NCBI GenBank assembly: GCA_010015805.1
Contig: ML978130.1
Coordinates: 682,001 to 746,000 of the forward strand
Reading direction: 5' to 3'
From: Rhizodiscina lignyota
Lineage: Eukaryota; Ascomycota; Dothideomycetes; Aulographales; Rhizodiscinaceae
DNA: 64,000 bases
Shown: positions 12,226 through 22,673 of the stretch, one piece after another
How positions within the stretch are numbered: position 1 is the stretch's first letter
Layout: each line of letters starts with the position of its first letter
The notes under the pieces: generated by a model
What the model was told of the DNA's origin: nothing
Databases searched by the model: none
The model's input: only the letters and a program-made list of their open reading frames with translations
Program-made: the position numbers and the translations under genes

Positions 12226-13282
12226 ATGACTGGTAAGACCGTCGCCTGTATAAACAGCTCAGGCCGGCAGGCGTCCAGCTTCATACGCGTTGCGTCTGCC
12301 ATTGGCTGGCATGTTCGCGCGCAGATGCGAGATCGGGTAGGCATCATAGCCGAAGAGGTATGTAGCCTACCCAACGTCGAGGTCATCGAGGGCTCTCTTG
12401 AAGACGAAAGTATTGTCAATACCCTCTTCAAGAATGTCCAGCTGGCCTTCATCAACACGACGCACTGGGGAGACGAGGTCGCAATCGGCTGCGCCCTGGC
12501 GAACGCGGCGAAGAAAGCTGGCGTCCAGCACTACATCTACAGCAGTATGCCGGACCACTCGCTGTTTGGAAGAGGCTGGAGGGCAATACCGCTCTGGTCG
12601 CGTAAAACTCTAGTGGAGAATCATATTCGTCATATTGGCCTGCCGGCGACTTTCATTTACTGTGGAATCTACAACAATAACTTTACGAGTCTCAACTATC
12701 CACTCTTTCGTATGGAGCTGAAAGATGATGGAAGTTTCGAGTGGCAGGCTCCGTTTGCGTCGAACGAACCTCTTCCGTGGCTGGATGCAGAGCACGACGT
12801 TGGCCCTGCGGTACTGCAAATCTTCATCGAGGGATACCGGAAGTGGGGAGGCAAAAGGTGAGCGCATATCAATCTGGCTCTGCACATGGTAGTAGTAATC
12901 TTTATACAGGATACCAATCGCCTTCGAATACCTCACCCCGAGACAGGTCTGCAAAGCCTTCAGTCGTGGCCTCTTGCGCCCAGTCAAATACATTCGTGGG
13001 CCCATCAAAATCGAGGTCCCCGTACCGGCCGGCTATAAAGAGAACCTTGAAGTGCTCGAAGAGACGCTCGGCAAGAAAGGCGCGCCGTACTTCGGCCCTG
13101 ACCTCGAAGATAATGCTACAAAGACGGCGCTTGAGCTCTGGGAAGGCTACCGCGGCATGGAGGAGTATGCGCGCGAGGTCTTCCCGTTGGAGGAGTCTGC
13201 CAATGGCTTGACGTGGATGAATGAGGACGAGACGCCGAAGAGAGAGGTTGAGCTTGATTTCGGCACCAAGGGAGCATTCTAG
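12226..13282 (+). CDS. NmrA-like NAD(P)-binding protein
   Basis: Two exons, 12226-12857 and 12910-13282, give 334 residues. The N-terminus is a Rossmann strand (KTVACINSSGRQASSFIR) in the position of the GxxGxxG dinucleotide loop, in the variant N-S-S-G-R-Q form. NVEVIEGSLEDESIVNTLF, VQLAFINTTHW and AKKAGVQHYIYSSMPDHSLF follow, matching the NmrA/HSCARG atypical short-chain dehydrogenase layout. VENHIRHIGLPATFIYCGIY is the canonical segment where NmrA-like proteins have lost or altered the catalytic YxxxK. Members sense NAD(P) redox state or act as oxidoreductases; true NmrA represses the GATA factor AreA. This protein is more distant, so a general redox-sensor or reductase role is all that can be said. 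The 52-nt intron joins GGKR to IPIAFEYLTPRQV in phase. Confidence 0.85.
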
Positions 13283-13715
13283 GCGCATACAATGGGCATG
13301 GATCAGCATGGTGGGAACGGCACCGGGACCTGGCGCAACCAAAGGGCATGGCCAGGCATATAGCTGAAAAGTTAATTCTGAATTTCTTTGATTTCGTTTG
13401 TACGTCGACATTTCAGCATGGCGCTGGATTTCGGTCCTTCGAAGGATACATGGAATATCACTGGCCGCTTGGCATATGAACCATCGGAATGGAGTCTAAC
13501 GGACCTTGAATAGCATAATTCTTTAATGAATCAAAAGTATCATATTTAATTGCACTCATCTTTATGTGTGTCTTGTTTGAATATCATTCCAATATTGAAT
13601 TTAATATTTCATGTGAACATTGAACATTGAATTGAACATTGGTGCCGCTTAGTCATTCACAGAGCGCGACGACATCTCAAACGGCAAAAGTTGTTCGAGC
13701 TCTTCCTTGCCAACA
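13283..13715. other. AT-rich intergenic spacer with short direct repeats
   Basis: Contains an AT-rich stretch (about 13500-13640) with several copies of GAACATTGA/GAATTGAACATT near 13612-13641. It holds the 3' end of the NmrA-like transcript and the promoter of the ribosomal protein gene. No coding signal. Confidence 0.5.
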
Positions 13716-14494
13716 ATGGCAACATTACGCCCTCTTCTACGGCCGACATCATGTTGCGAGTCACTTCTGAAGCGTTCACGTCTATTCCGACCTCAAAGGC
13801 GGTTATACGCGCGGACACTTGCTACCGCAGAAACCTCGATTGAAGATATTCCTCCATCCCAGCTCTTCTCCTTCAAAGAAGCTCTCAAAAGCTGTCAGTC
13901 TTCTGAACCTCACTCACTCCCGCAAGATACTGATTCCACCCAGCAAACCGCATAAACATCAAGGCGAAATCCCGCACCTCAAGCCACCACCTCCAACCGA
14001 TAAAAGTGCCTCCTCCGCCGCCCTCAGCCCGCGCCGTGTGCAAAGAACCGCTCAAAGTCGTCGACGCCGCGCAAATCGCCCTCCTCGACCCCTCCGGCGC
14101 GCGCACCCGCCTCTTCTCCAAGACGAACCCCGATGCCGCAAAGGTCGGCGACATCCTGCTCGTGCGGCAGAAGTCGGGCGAGCCGTTCGCCGGCGTGTGC
14201 ATCAACATCCGGCGGCGCGGCGTCGAGACGGGCATCTTGTTGCGCGGGCAGCTGACGCGCGTGGGCGTGGAGATGTGGTTTAAAGTGTATAGTCCGAATG
14301 TGGAGGCCATTGAGGTGGTGCAGCGGAGGAGGAAGAGAGCGAGGCGCGCCAGGCTGTATTATATGCGTACGCCGAAGCATGATCCGGGTAACTTGGAGGG
14401 CGTTGTGAGACAGTATATGCGGCAGAGGGCGATGTTGGGGAAGGGTGGTGGTTCGAAGGGTCGAGGTGCGCATATGGGATCAAAGAAGAAATGA
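13716..14494 (+). CDS. Mitochondrial large-subunit ribosomal protein bL19m
   Basis: Two exons, 13716-13893 and 13944-14494, give 242 residues. The first 35 residues (MATLRPLLRPTSCCESLLKR) are Arg/Ser-rich without acidic residues, a typical mitochondrial presequence. After an extension comes the bL19 fold: KVGDILLVRQKSGEPFAGVC, INIRRRGVETGILLRGQL, TRVGVEMWFKVYSPNVEAIE and RRRKRARRARLYYMR, the basic C-terminal helix that binds 23S-type rRNA near the inter-subunit bridge. A fungal mitochondrial tail (LEGVVRQYMRQRAML) follows. It functions in the matrix as part of the mitoribosome large subunit. The 50-nt intron is required because the downstream frame is closed by a TGA at 13931. The start is the first ATG after the upstream in-frame TTG. 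Confidence 0.9.
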
Positions 14495-14976
14495 TAAGAG
14501 GGGGACGAATTGAGGGTGGAGGCAGAGAAGCCGTACAGAGGGCGTTTGAGGAAGAGATGTACAATACTGCTGTATAAAGATGTGGGTGGACAAAGCGATC
14601 TATGAAGTCAAATAGATTTGAATGTCGAAGAAGCCGAATTGCCTTAGGCCATTGCAAGAATGGTCGTACGGTCTTCATCGACATCCATTTCGCTCGCTCT
14701 GAAAACGGTCTTAAAATGTGACATGACTGTAAGTCAGCGCATTTGAGGAGGCTTCTGCGATCCGCGCACGCAAAGTTCAAGTACGTTGCAACAGGCCTTG
14801 TGCACCCCTTCTCCCTACCAACCCAACACCCAGCATCAACATTCAATTCCAGCAACGGTACTCCGCAAGAAAGGCACGGAAAGTCGAATGATAATTAGAT
14901 CATATTAATTTTGAAGAGACAGCTAAGAAGTCCGAGACTTGGGGTATAATGCCAATTGCTAAAGCTCGTCCAAACC
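14495..14976. other. Intergenic between convergent genes
   Basis: Space between two convergent stop codons. A minus-strand open frame overlapping it has no motif and is judged non-coding. Confidence 0.5.
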
Positions 14977-16131
14977 TCAGTCCAGCCGCGGCCTCTTCGC
15001 CTCCCGCTCCGTCTTCGCAATTTTCTCCCTCTCGCGCTCTCTGCGCTTGGCTTCTTCCCACGATGTCCTGACGTACTGTGATAGGTTCTCCTCGTCTGCA
15101 TGGCTCGTCTCGAGGACCCACTTCCTAAGTGGTTCCTCCAAAATGGCCTCATCACTGAGCTGCGGCCCGCCATTCTCAAAACGAGTCCACCTCCTCAGTG
15201 CCCGCCTCACCGCCTTCAACCTATCTCCCTCTTCGGGAATCTCGGCTGCAAGCCTCTCCCAGAGCTCCTTCTCTTCGTGCTCCGACCGCCAATCTCTCAT
15301 CTTCTCGTCATAGATGTGCTTCCCGAAGTACCCGAGCGCTTCGTGGAGCACCTGCGCTCTCGTCCACCGTCTCCTTTCATCAGGCCATACGCGCGCCCGG
15401 TGATTGACCAGCCAATCCTTTGTAAAATCAGAGAACATCTTCCGCTTCGCCATTCTTTGCCTGTCATTCGCATTCTCCACTGCTCTTTCAAAAGACTCAG
15501 GCCCAAAGAATCTGCCCTGGCAGCACCACTCGTATAGCTCATCCGCTGTAGCAAAACCTTCCTTCCATTTTGCCTCATCGAGTCCCAGAAAGCTCAAGAT
15601 AGCAGACGGATCATGCGAGAGGTAGACCATAGCCAGATTCTTCTGTCCGGCATCTTCGATCTCCGGAATCCGCACGTGCAGGCCTTTGTCAGTAGCCGTG
15701 AGGCCCGCACGCCGCAAGAACTTGCCGACAATCTGCCACAGATCGCCATACGACTGCATCACCAGTTCCCAAGGCAGGTAGCCCTCGCGGCACTCGTGTA
15801 CGTCAACTTGCGCATATTGGTTGCCTTTTCCATCAGGTAGCGGGACGGCATAGTGATGGAATTTGTGGGGTGGAATCGCGCATACGGCTCCGAGAGCTTC
15901 TTTTATGGCTTCGCCCGTGATGTTCTCACGTCGGGGTCGTGAGACGAGGATGTCAATGTCGCCGTGATCGAGCTTGCCGGGTGCTTCAATGCAGCTCGAA
16001 ACTTCGTGGTAAAAGGCAGATAGTGTCCTGATGCACTGATCTCGCAGTTTCAAGTAAGTTTCTGTTGACATTCTCGGTGTGGAGAGGGCTGGTTCTCCCG
16101 GACCGGGGCTGGCGAAAGCGTTGCCACCCAT
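14977..16131 (-). CDS. Nucleotidyltransferase-fold protein of unknown role
   Basis: A single uninterrupted exon of 384 residues. Near residue 50 it has APGKLDHGDIDILVSRPR. The D-x-D pair (HGDIDIL) after a small-residue stretch is the metal-binding signature of the pol-beta-like nucleotidyltransferase superfamily, followed by YAQVDVHEC, a good match for the third carboxylate. Then comes a helical region with PWELVMQSYGDLWQIVGKFL and LSHDPSAILSFLGLD. The C-terminal third is very basic and Arg/Glu-rich (AKRREREREKIAKTERE), a likely coiled coil or nucleic-acid-binding tail ending in KRPRLD, a possible nuclear signal. I do not recognise a named member. Related fungal proteins are usually annotated only as hypothetical. 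No signal peptide or membrane segment. Confidence 0.75.
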   Translation of the reverse strand: MGGNAFASPGPGEPALSTPRMSTETYLKLRDQCIRTLSAFYHEVSSCIEAPGKLDHGDIDILVSRPRRENITGEAIKEALGAVCAIPPHKFHHYAVPLPDGKGNQYAQVDVHECREGYLPWELVMQSYGDLWQIVGKFLRRAGLTATDKGLHVRIPEIEDAGQKNLAMVYLSHDPSAILSFLGLDEAKWKEGFATADELYEWCCQGRFFGPESFERAVENANDRQRMAKRKMFSDFTKDWLVNHRARVWPDERRRWTRAQVLHEALGYFGKHIYDEKMRDWRSEHEEKELWERLAAEIPEEGDRLKAVRRALRRWTRFENGGPQLSDEAILEEPLRKWVLETSHADEENLSQYVRTSWEEAKRREREREKIAKTEREAKRPRLD

Positions 16132-17137
16132 TGTTGCGGTGATGAGATTGAATGCGGAGAAAGATGAGAGATCATAGTTTCGAGAACGTGAGATATGTTG
16201 TGGTATTTAAATTATTCTGTGTTTGATGAGTAACTTGAACGCTGGAGCTAGCAAGCAAGGCGAAGCAAATATTCAATCGAAAGTCATCCGCTGCGCCTTT
16301 CCGGAGGAGTCACACATGTTTTGGGGCTGGTGGAAATGATCCAAAGACGAACGATATTCCAGAGAGATATGTCAAGTGAAAGTAAATCTTGAGAGGCGGT
16401 AAATCTACATATCATAAGAGGTTTGAGGGAGCAAATGAGAGAGACGCCAGGATTGCGCGCGACATCTCGTACAAAACGCCCATCGGTATTTGCCGAAACT
16501 ATGTCTTGGCGATTTTCTTGTTCAGAAAGCTGTAAACTTACTAGAGTTGACAATATCATTTTGGCACTACTTTCTCGAAATCAAATATTAGATAGGGATT
16601 TGGCCGTTCTTGTACTACTTCATACGTATTGTTGGTAGAGTTCAAGGCGGAATATTACTCCAGAAATTGTCTGGTCAGTAGTTTATCAGAGCTCTGTCCC
16701 CCTTGCGGCTAGGGCATATCCCGGCTCGGTACAGAAGTACCCATATCACAGGGGCCCTAGCACAGTGAATTATTCATTTTCCGGTGCGTCACCCTCTAGA
16801 GCTGGGTACCCTAGCCCCTGGGAGTTTAGGTACTAAACCCGGGAATGCCAGGTCTAGCCGCAAGGGGCATACCTCATACGGCACTACTGGCTCAACTTCG
16901 GCAGATGGAAGAGCTAGTCTATCTAAGGAATCCATGATAAGCTTTTTCACCCAGTTCTCCGCTGAGACCTTTCCGATATTCTTAGCAACTTGTACCCTTC
17001 ACCGAAAATATTCGGATTGCTGAACATCGAGGAAGTGTTGTACAAAATGCATGTTGTCGTAAGTCAAGCGATTTCATTTCATCGAATCCGCCTCAAACTC
17101 GATTCCTGCCACTTTCAAATCTCAAGCTACTTTTGCA
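16132..17137. other. Intergenic with a MITE-like inverted repeat
   Basis: About 1 kb between two divergent genes. Apart from the inverted repeat at 16695-16877 (listed separately) I see no gene. The region just before 17138 is a plausible leader. Confidence 0.5.
16695..16877. repeat. Imperfect inverted repeat, MITE-like
   Basis: The left arm (about 16698-16760) reads CCCCTTGCGGCTAG, then GGCAT, TCCCGG, GTAC and CAGGGGCCCTAG. The reverse complement of the right arm (about 16800-16872) reads CCCCTTGCGGCTAG, then GGCAT, TCCCGG, GTAC and CAGGGGCTAG, in the same order with small gaps. The element would be about 180 bp with arms of about 65-75 bp and a short AT-richer centre. It has no coding capacity. 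A non-autonomous DNA transposon relic is the simplest reading, but I cannot identify target-site duplications, and only this copy is in the window. Confidence 0.55.
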
Positions 17138-18064
17138 ATGGCTTCACCGAACAAGGTCTGCTTTCCTTCATTCATGCTGCGACTCTATGGTGAGCTTTAT
17201 CATCCAGCAGAATCATCACAGAATCGCAAAGGCGCTACCGTCGTGATCAGCCATCCCATGACTGGTGTCAAAGAACAAACTGCCGCAGACTATGCACGAG
17301 CTCTAGCAAATGCGGGCTTCTACGTCCTCACATTTGATGCTGGGTATCAAGGTGAGAGTACAGGAGTACCTCGCGGCCTCGAAGACCCGCATCAACGAGT
17401 GGAAGACGTTAAGAGCGCGGTTAGCTACCTGACGACATTGAAAGGCATAATCGGACCCGGGCGTATCGGTGTCCTGGGAATCTGCGCCTCGGGTGGTTAT
17501 GCTTCGTATGCTGCACAATCTGACAACCGTATTTGCGCTCTCGCCACTGTCAGTGCTGCATGTGTAGGGCGCATGACTCGCAACGGAGGACTCCACGAAG
17601 AGAACAAAGAAAATCTCAAAGCGATTTCTCGATCCCTAAAAGCCGCTGGGCAATGGCGTACAAACGAGGCCAATTCGGTACCTACTGAAACGCCGCAGAT
17701 GTTCAAAACCGACGCATCTCAAATACCTAACAATGCGGACTCGTTTTTCAAGGATGCTGCGGCATATTATGGAACTTCACGAGGCCATCACGATCGCTCA
17801 AATCAAAGAGTACCACCTATGAGCTACGATCTAATGGCCAGCTATGACTCATTCATATTCCAGCATCTCATCTCGCCACGTCCCCTATTGATGATTGCCG
17901 GCACCAAGGCGCAGAGTCTACACTTCAGCAAGACAGCCATTGAGGCTGCAAAGGAACCGAAGGAACTCTTTTCTATCGAAGGGAAGAATCATTTCGACTT
18001 GTACGACGACCTTTCGGAAACTGGCCCAAAATTGGTGGAGTTCTTCGGGAAGTATCTTGCATAA
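17138..18064 (+). CDS. Alpha/beta hydrolase, polyketide transferase Af380/YcjY-like
   Basis: A single exon of 308 residues. GELYHP and GATVVISHPMTGVKEQTA open the fold (HP oxyanion region), then FYVLTFDAGYQGESTG. The nucleophile elbow is IGVLGICASGGYAS, so the residue in the nucleophile position is Cys (G-x-C-x-S-G), as in the Af380/DltD-like subgroup, rather than the usual Ser. RPLLMIAGTKAQSL and LFSIEGKNHFDLYD supply the late strand and the catalytic His loop. Members act as esterases or as acyl/polyketide transferases in secondary metabolism. No signal peptide, so probably cytosolic. Its position 560 bp from a convergent FAD monooxygenase and near a transporter suggests a shared pathway, but this is inference. 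Confidence 0.82.
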   Translation: MASPNKVCFPSFMLRLYGELYHPAESSQNRKGATVVISHPMTGVKEQTAADYARALANAGFYVLTFDAGYQGESTGVPRGLEDPHQRVEDVKSAVSYLTTLKGIIGPGRIGVLGICASGGYASYAAQSDNRICALATVSAACVGRMTRNGGLHEENKENLKAISRSLKAAGQWRTNEANSVPTETPQMFKTDASQIPNNADSFFKDAAAYYGTSRGHHDRSNQRVPPMSYDLMASYDSFIFQHLISPRPLLMIAGTKAQSLHFSKTAIEAAKEPKELFSIEGKNHFDLYDDLSETGPKLVEFFGKYLA

Positions 18065-18622
18065 TGTTCGATTTTCGGCAGAGATGACCTATTCTCTAAA
18101 TCATACATGGTTTGATTTATCATCTCGTAGTTCATGTCTACTCTCCAATTCTAGCTAGAATTGGCTACGTGAATGGTCGAACTGATATGAGAGGGAATAT
18201 TACCATCTGTATCTTCATTACTCACGAGTAGATTTAGTGCATCTCTTGAACAAGCGGAACAGCAACAACCTGCAAATATGAGTATCTTTGAGAATTGAAG
18301 ATTGCAGCCTTCAGTTTCATCTCGTGCTCACACCAGTACCAGTATTCTTCTACCGCCTCCACCTCTGACACTTGGATATATCTGAAACCCAACCCGTTCC
18401 CTCTTATACCTGCATCACTGTCGCACTTGTACATTCTGGGTTGCAGATGTTTGGTTAAGAAGATGGAGAGCTGGCGTGAATTAAAGTCAATCAGACGTCG
18501 GAAGCGAAGAGCCGATAGGACAGATCAGCCGTAAGCTCATTATACCTAAAACCGAACAAGAGTTAAGTCGCTATCTAACCATTCTATCACTCTAGATGTT
18601 GCGCAGCCGAATACCAAGACGT
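18065..18622. other. Intergenic between convergent genes
   Basis: Presumed 3' UTRs of the hydrolase and the minus-strand monooxygenase. No coding signal. Confidence 0.5.
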
Positions 18623-20563
18623 TTATATCGAAGCCTTAAATTTCTTGGGCCAATGATGCCGTTCTTCCGCCTCGACTTCCTGCCATTTCGCGTCGACCTC
18701 ATCTTCCAAAATGAACCAGTTGATTGTGAATCTCTCTCTGTATCGCCGCATCCATTCGACTTCATCGTCGCCTGCCGCAGCGATATACATAGTGTCGAGC
18801 CTATCATAGCCGATTTGCCTCTCCACGCGTTTCAAGAAGTACCGGCGAGTTTCATTGTAGAGATGCAGAGCATAAGGAACATTATATGGTGTCTTGGAAG
18901 CTGTAGGAGATGGATTGTATCTGGGGTCGTATGTGCGCCAGAGAGACAGGTAAAGAGCCCTGACGTCCGCAAAGGCCAACGAAGAGCCCACACCGCCACC
19001 CCCGGCAGTAGCTTTACCAAAGTCTGTCAGTTTAATACTCCAGGTACGGAAACTCTGGCTACTTACGGTGTGCGGCGTCGCCTACGAAAGCAACCATATC
19101 ATCGTAGACGAGATTTCCCAGCCATGATGCAGCTTCAAGCGGGTAAGCTTCCATGTTCGGAAGAGCTTCCAGAACTTTATTAATGAGAGGATCCCAGTCC
19201 TAGACAACGATGAGCGATGGCGCAAAAGAAATGAGGAATCTACTCGCCGCAAAATGGTGTTTTCTCAGCCTTTCGAGTCCCGATTTACCAATGGAGCGAG
19301 CCCATTGTAAAGAGGAGGCATATTCTTCGGTCTCGATTACCATACAGGTAAACGAATAACCTCCCACTATATTGTAAGTTTTGGTTAATATTTAACTCAT
19401 TAGGCATTCGGCGAAAAGGGACCCACCAAGTGGCGACATAAAAGCTACTTCACCGTTTCTCCGCCAAGATGAAGTGTCCGTTGGCAGGCCCTTGATATGT
19501 TGTACAGTTTCCCAAGGTACCACATGCCGGTACGAAACCCGGCCTAAATACCTCACCTTCGCATTTGGAACGTACTGTGTTCGAATTTTCTAAGGACGAT
19601 ACGCTTCAGCTGCACTCTTCACGGACGGCATTTCCATAGCGGATTTAAGAAGAACAGGAGGGCTTACCGAATACAGTCCGTCCGCGGCTATGACAAGGTC
19701 AGCACACTCTGTGCTATTGTCTAAAAAATGCAACTTCATTTCTGACCCTTCTCTTTCATTGCTTTTATTGACTTTCTCTACCTGGACAACTTTCTTTCCG
19801 TATACAAACGTCCCATCAGGCACATCTTTCATGAGTACTCTGTGCAGTTCGACACGAGTACAACGACCTTCCTGCATCTGCCGGTGCGTATGCGGCGATA
19901 TTGCGGTGGTAAGAATCTCACCAGTCCGCCAATGACGATGATTGATTCCATCAACGTTCTCTCCGCGATACAAAACACTTTGGAGAGCATCAAGGCTGTC
20001 TGGTGAGAGCATGCGGGAGAGCGATTTCATTCCTGCAATGGGAAATCGTTAGGAACAGAAAGCGATTCTCTGAAATTATCCATGTCACGATAGTTGTTCC
20101 CCAGTCAAGGCTGACCGCTGATCTTCAGGAACGGTACAGGGATGTACCAGTATATCGGATAGATATATACGGCGTAGGCCAACTTACCGGATACCATAAC
20201 ACCAATCAACGCGCCCACCTCTCGGATGGCATCCGACTGCTCATAAACAGTCACTTGAACATTTGGAAGGCGTGCAAAGCTCCCCGCAGCTGAAGCACCA
20301 GCAAGACCACCACCAATGATACTGAACGCAGTTAGCGTATCACATTGCACTGACCTTTCAATTGAAAGATCTAATAAAGAAACTCTGGCTTACGCGATCC
20401 TCAGTCGGCCATGATGAGGGGAAGGGGTCGCCTCATATGCACTGTTAATCGGGTAGAATGCACTGGTTGGATGAAGGATGGGTTTTGAAGACACTGGATT
20501 GCTTTTCTGCAGACCAGATGTCGAATTAATATTCCTCGATGCGGCGGCTTCTCTGTGCGCCAT
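18623..20563 (-). CDS. FAD-dependent monooxygenase (salicylate hydroxylase-like)
   Basis: Seven minus-strand exons, all in phase: 20394-20563, 20188-20321, 19668-20032, 19427-19589, 19248-19366, 19067-19199 and 18623-19023, giving 494 residues. Joining exons 1 and 2 produces LRIAIIGGGLAGASAAGSF, the GxGxxG FAD-binding strand. CADLVIAADGLYSKIR is the DG motif. VAFVGDAAHHFGKATAGGGG spans the exon 6/7 junction and is the GD motif that binds FAD and NAD(P)H. The enzyme would hydroxylate an aromatic or polyketide substrate using NAD(P)H and oxygen. The C-terminal YERF/NWFILEDEV region resembles fungal secondary-metabolite FMOs. Intron 5 (19200-19247) starts with GC rather than GT. The first 50 residues before the Rossmann strand are unusually long and Ser-rich. 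It is divergent from a second monooxygenase. Confidence 0.87.
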
Positions 20564-21155
20564 ATCGGCGGCACTACAAGAATTGTAGTAACTTCCTGCA
20601 CCAGCTGATAGTAACACAGACTGATAGCTTCTGAGCGCAAAACAATATTTAGGTAGCCATCAGCGGTGGTGTGAGATAGGCCACGTGCAAAGTCCCGGGG
20701 AGAATGAGACCGCCAAATGTGTGCTTCATTCCGTTATTCCCGAAGTATAGCACGCAATTTTTTAAATGTCAAAAACTGTCGCAAGCAGCTTTGGTACTTG
20801 ATAGATCTTGGTATCAGCCGCATGCCGTATGCAGTATCGCCGGACAGGGGACTCTGGTTGTTCGGATGCTTGCTTCCGCAGTCGAAATTCAGGATGAGTT
20901 CGAGCTCCTTCTCACATGCATCTGGAGTCAACAACATCTCGAGTGCATACTGCCGCATCTAGATCAGAAGATGTGGGTAAGAACTCTAGGCTGGAGAAAT
21001 TCCATGTATAAACGAATGCGTCCTCCGCTGGATTTATCCCAGACATGAACATTAGCATCAAGGGCATCAGACCTCAGTAGCCCCTCCAATTCCAGCAAAA
21101 TGGTGAACATTCCGCCGTATGTCTGCAGTTACAGAAGCTGACTTCGGATTTTTAG
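20564..21155. other. Shared upstream region of two divergent monooxygenase genes
   Basis: About 0.6 kb separating two oppositely transcribed FAD monooxygenases. It must contain the promoters of both and the unresolved 5' end of the plus-strand gene. Candidate starts are an ATG at 20971 followed by a GTAAGA donor, and an ATG at 21100 followed by a GTATGT donor whose reading phase does not fit. Confidence 0.5.
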
Positions 21156-22673
21156 CATATTATAGTCATTGGGACTGGCCTAGCCGGCCTCACTGCTGCA
21201 ATCTCTCTCTCGAAAGCAGGACACAATGTCGAGATTGTCGAAGCAGCGCCCGCTGTCGGTTATATTGGAGCTGGCATTCAGATCTCCCCCAATTCATCGC
21301 GCGTCCTCCGGAAGTTAGGTGTCGACAAGTATATCCAGAAATACTGTCTCGAGCCAATCGACCTCAAGATGATGAGCTACCATAGTGGCAATGTCCTTGT
21401 TGAGACTCCGTTGAAGGAGCCTGCTCTCCAGCGATACGGCTCCCCATACTGGTAGGTGTGTGGCAGACTTCCTGTCCAATAGTACTGACCCGAGCCCAGG
21501 CATATTCACCGTGCTGATCTACACCGCGGTCTTCTCGAGGCCGCAATCGACCTGGGTGTCAAAGTCTACTTGGACAATCGTGTTGTGGATATTGACCCGT
21601 ACAAACCTTCTCTCGTCACCAAGACCGGCGCAAAGTTTACAGCGGACTTGATTGTTGCATCTGATGGTACGTCTTTATCAAAATTGAACTGTTGATCAAC
21701 AGCCTGATCAAAATAGGACTCTGGTCTATCGCTCGTGCAGTCGTCCTGGGAAAGCCAAGCCCACCAGTTCCAACAGGTCAAATGTGCTTCCGTATCACTG
21801 TACCAACAAAGAAACTCGAAGGCCTTACTGGACTAGATGACCTCATCACCGTAGCACGGAACAATCATTGGTTCGGGCCTAATGGAACAATGCTGACGTA
21901 CCTTCTGGAAGGCGTTCACGGTACTATGATAAACCTTGTTCTAACGTAAGTATAGCTGCAAAATACTGTAGTCGTGGAATCACTGACGGACCCGTAGGTG
22001 CGATGCACGGATGCCTGATGGAGTCAACCAAAGAATCAGCAGCAAAAAGGAAGCCAAAGAAGCCTTCAAAGACTGGGACCCCAGGTGAGAAGATACCTTC
22101 AACGCCCGTTATTCAACACATATAACTAATGTCCTCAGGATCCTTAAAATTCTTGACTACGCCGACGAGGTTCTGGAATGGCGATTGTTCACGCACAAGG
22201 AAGCTCCAACGTGGATCCACGAATCCAACAAACTCGTTCTCATCGGCGATGCCGCTCATGCCATGACTCCGTACTTGGCACAGGGCTCTGCAATGGGTAT
22301 TGAAGACTCTGCGATTCTCGGTGGTGTCCTGGCAAGACTACCTACTCCAGACACACTTCCTCAGGCCCTGAAGTTGTATGAGAAGTTGCGCGTCAAACGT
22401 ACCGCCAAAGTTACCGCTGCCTCTATTGACTCGCGATGGTTCACTCAGATGCCAGACGGTCCTGAGCAAAAGGCTAGAGACGAGTACTTGTTGGCAAACC
22501 CTGGTATCATGAACGGTCATAAGCACAATCGGTCCGACCAGCAGTTTTTGGATGACCTCTTTGGGTACAACGCATTTGATGAGTTGGACAAAGCTTTCAA
22601 AGAAGCCGGTAACCTGGGTGGTGGATCAGCAAGTGGGTCGGGCAGTGGCACATTTGCCCAAGCCAGGCTTTGA
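21156..22673 (+). CDS. FAD-dependent monooxygenase, salicylate hydroxylase family (5' end unresolved)
   Basis: Phase-consistent exons 21156-21451, 21500-21666, 21717-21945, 21998-22084 and 22139-22673 encode 437 residues. The first begins HIIVIGTGLAGLTAAISLSK (GxGxxG). EIVEAAPAVGYIGAGIQISP is the second strand with its Glu and the GAGIQ turn; WHIHRADLHRGLL, LIVASDGLWS (DG motif) and LVLIGDAAHAMTPYLAQGSA (GD motif) follow. PYLAQG-A is typical of salicylate 1-monooxygenase and related fungal enzymes, which hydroxylate and often decarboxylate aromatic acids. A Gly/Ser-rich tail ends the protein. An in-frame TAG just before 21156 forces a splice acceptor there; the small upstream exon with the ATG is not settled. 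Partner of the divergent monooxygenase and the MFS transporter downstream. Confidence 0.85.

Noticed and set aside
13612-13641. GAACATTGA short repeats as a tandem repeat element
   Set aside because: Only three or four irregular copies in an AT-rich spacer; too short and uneven to call a repeat element.
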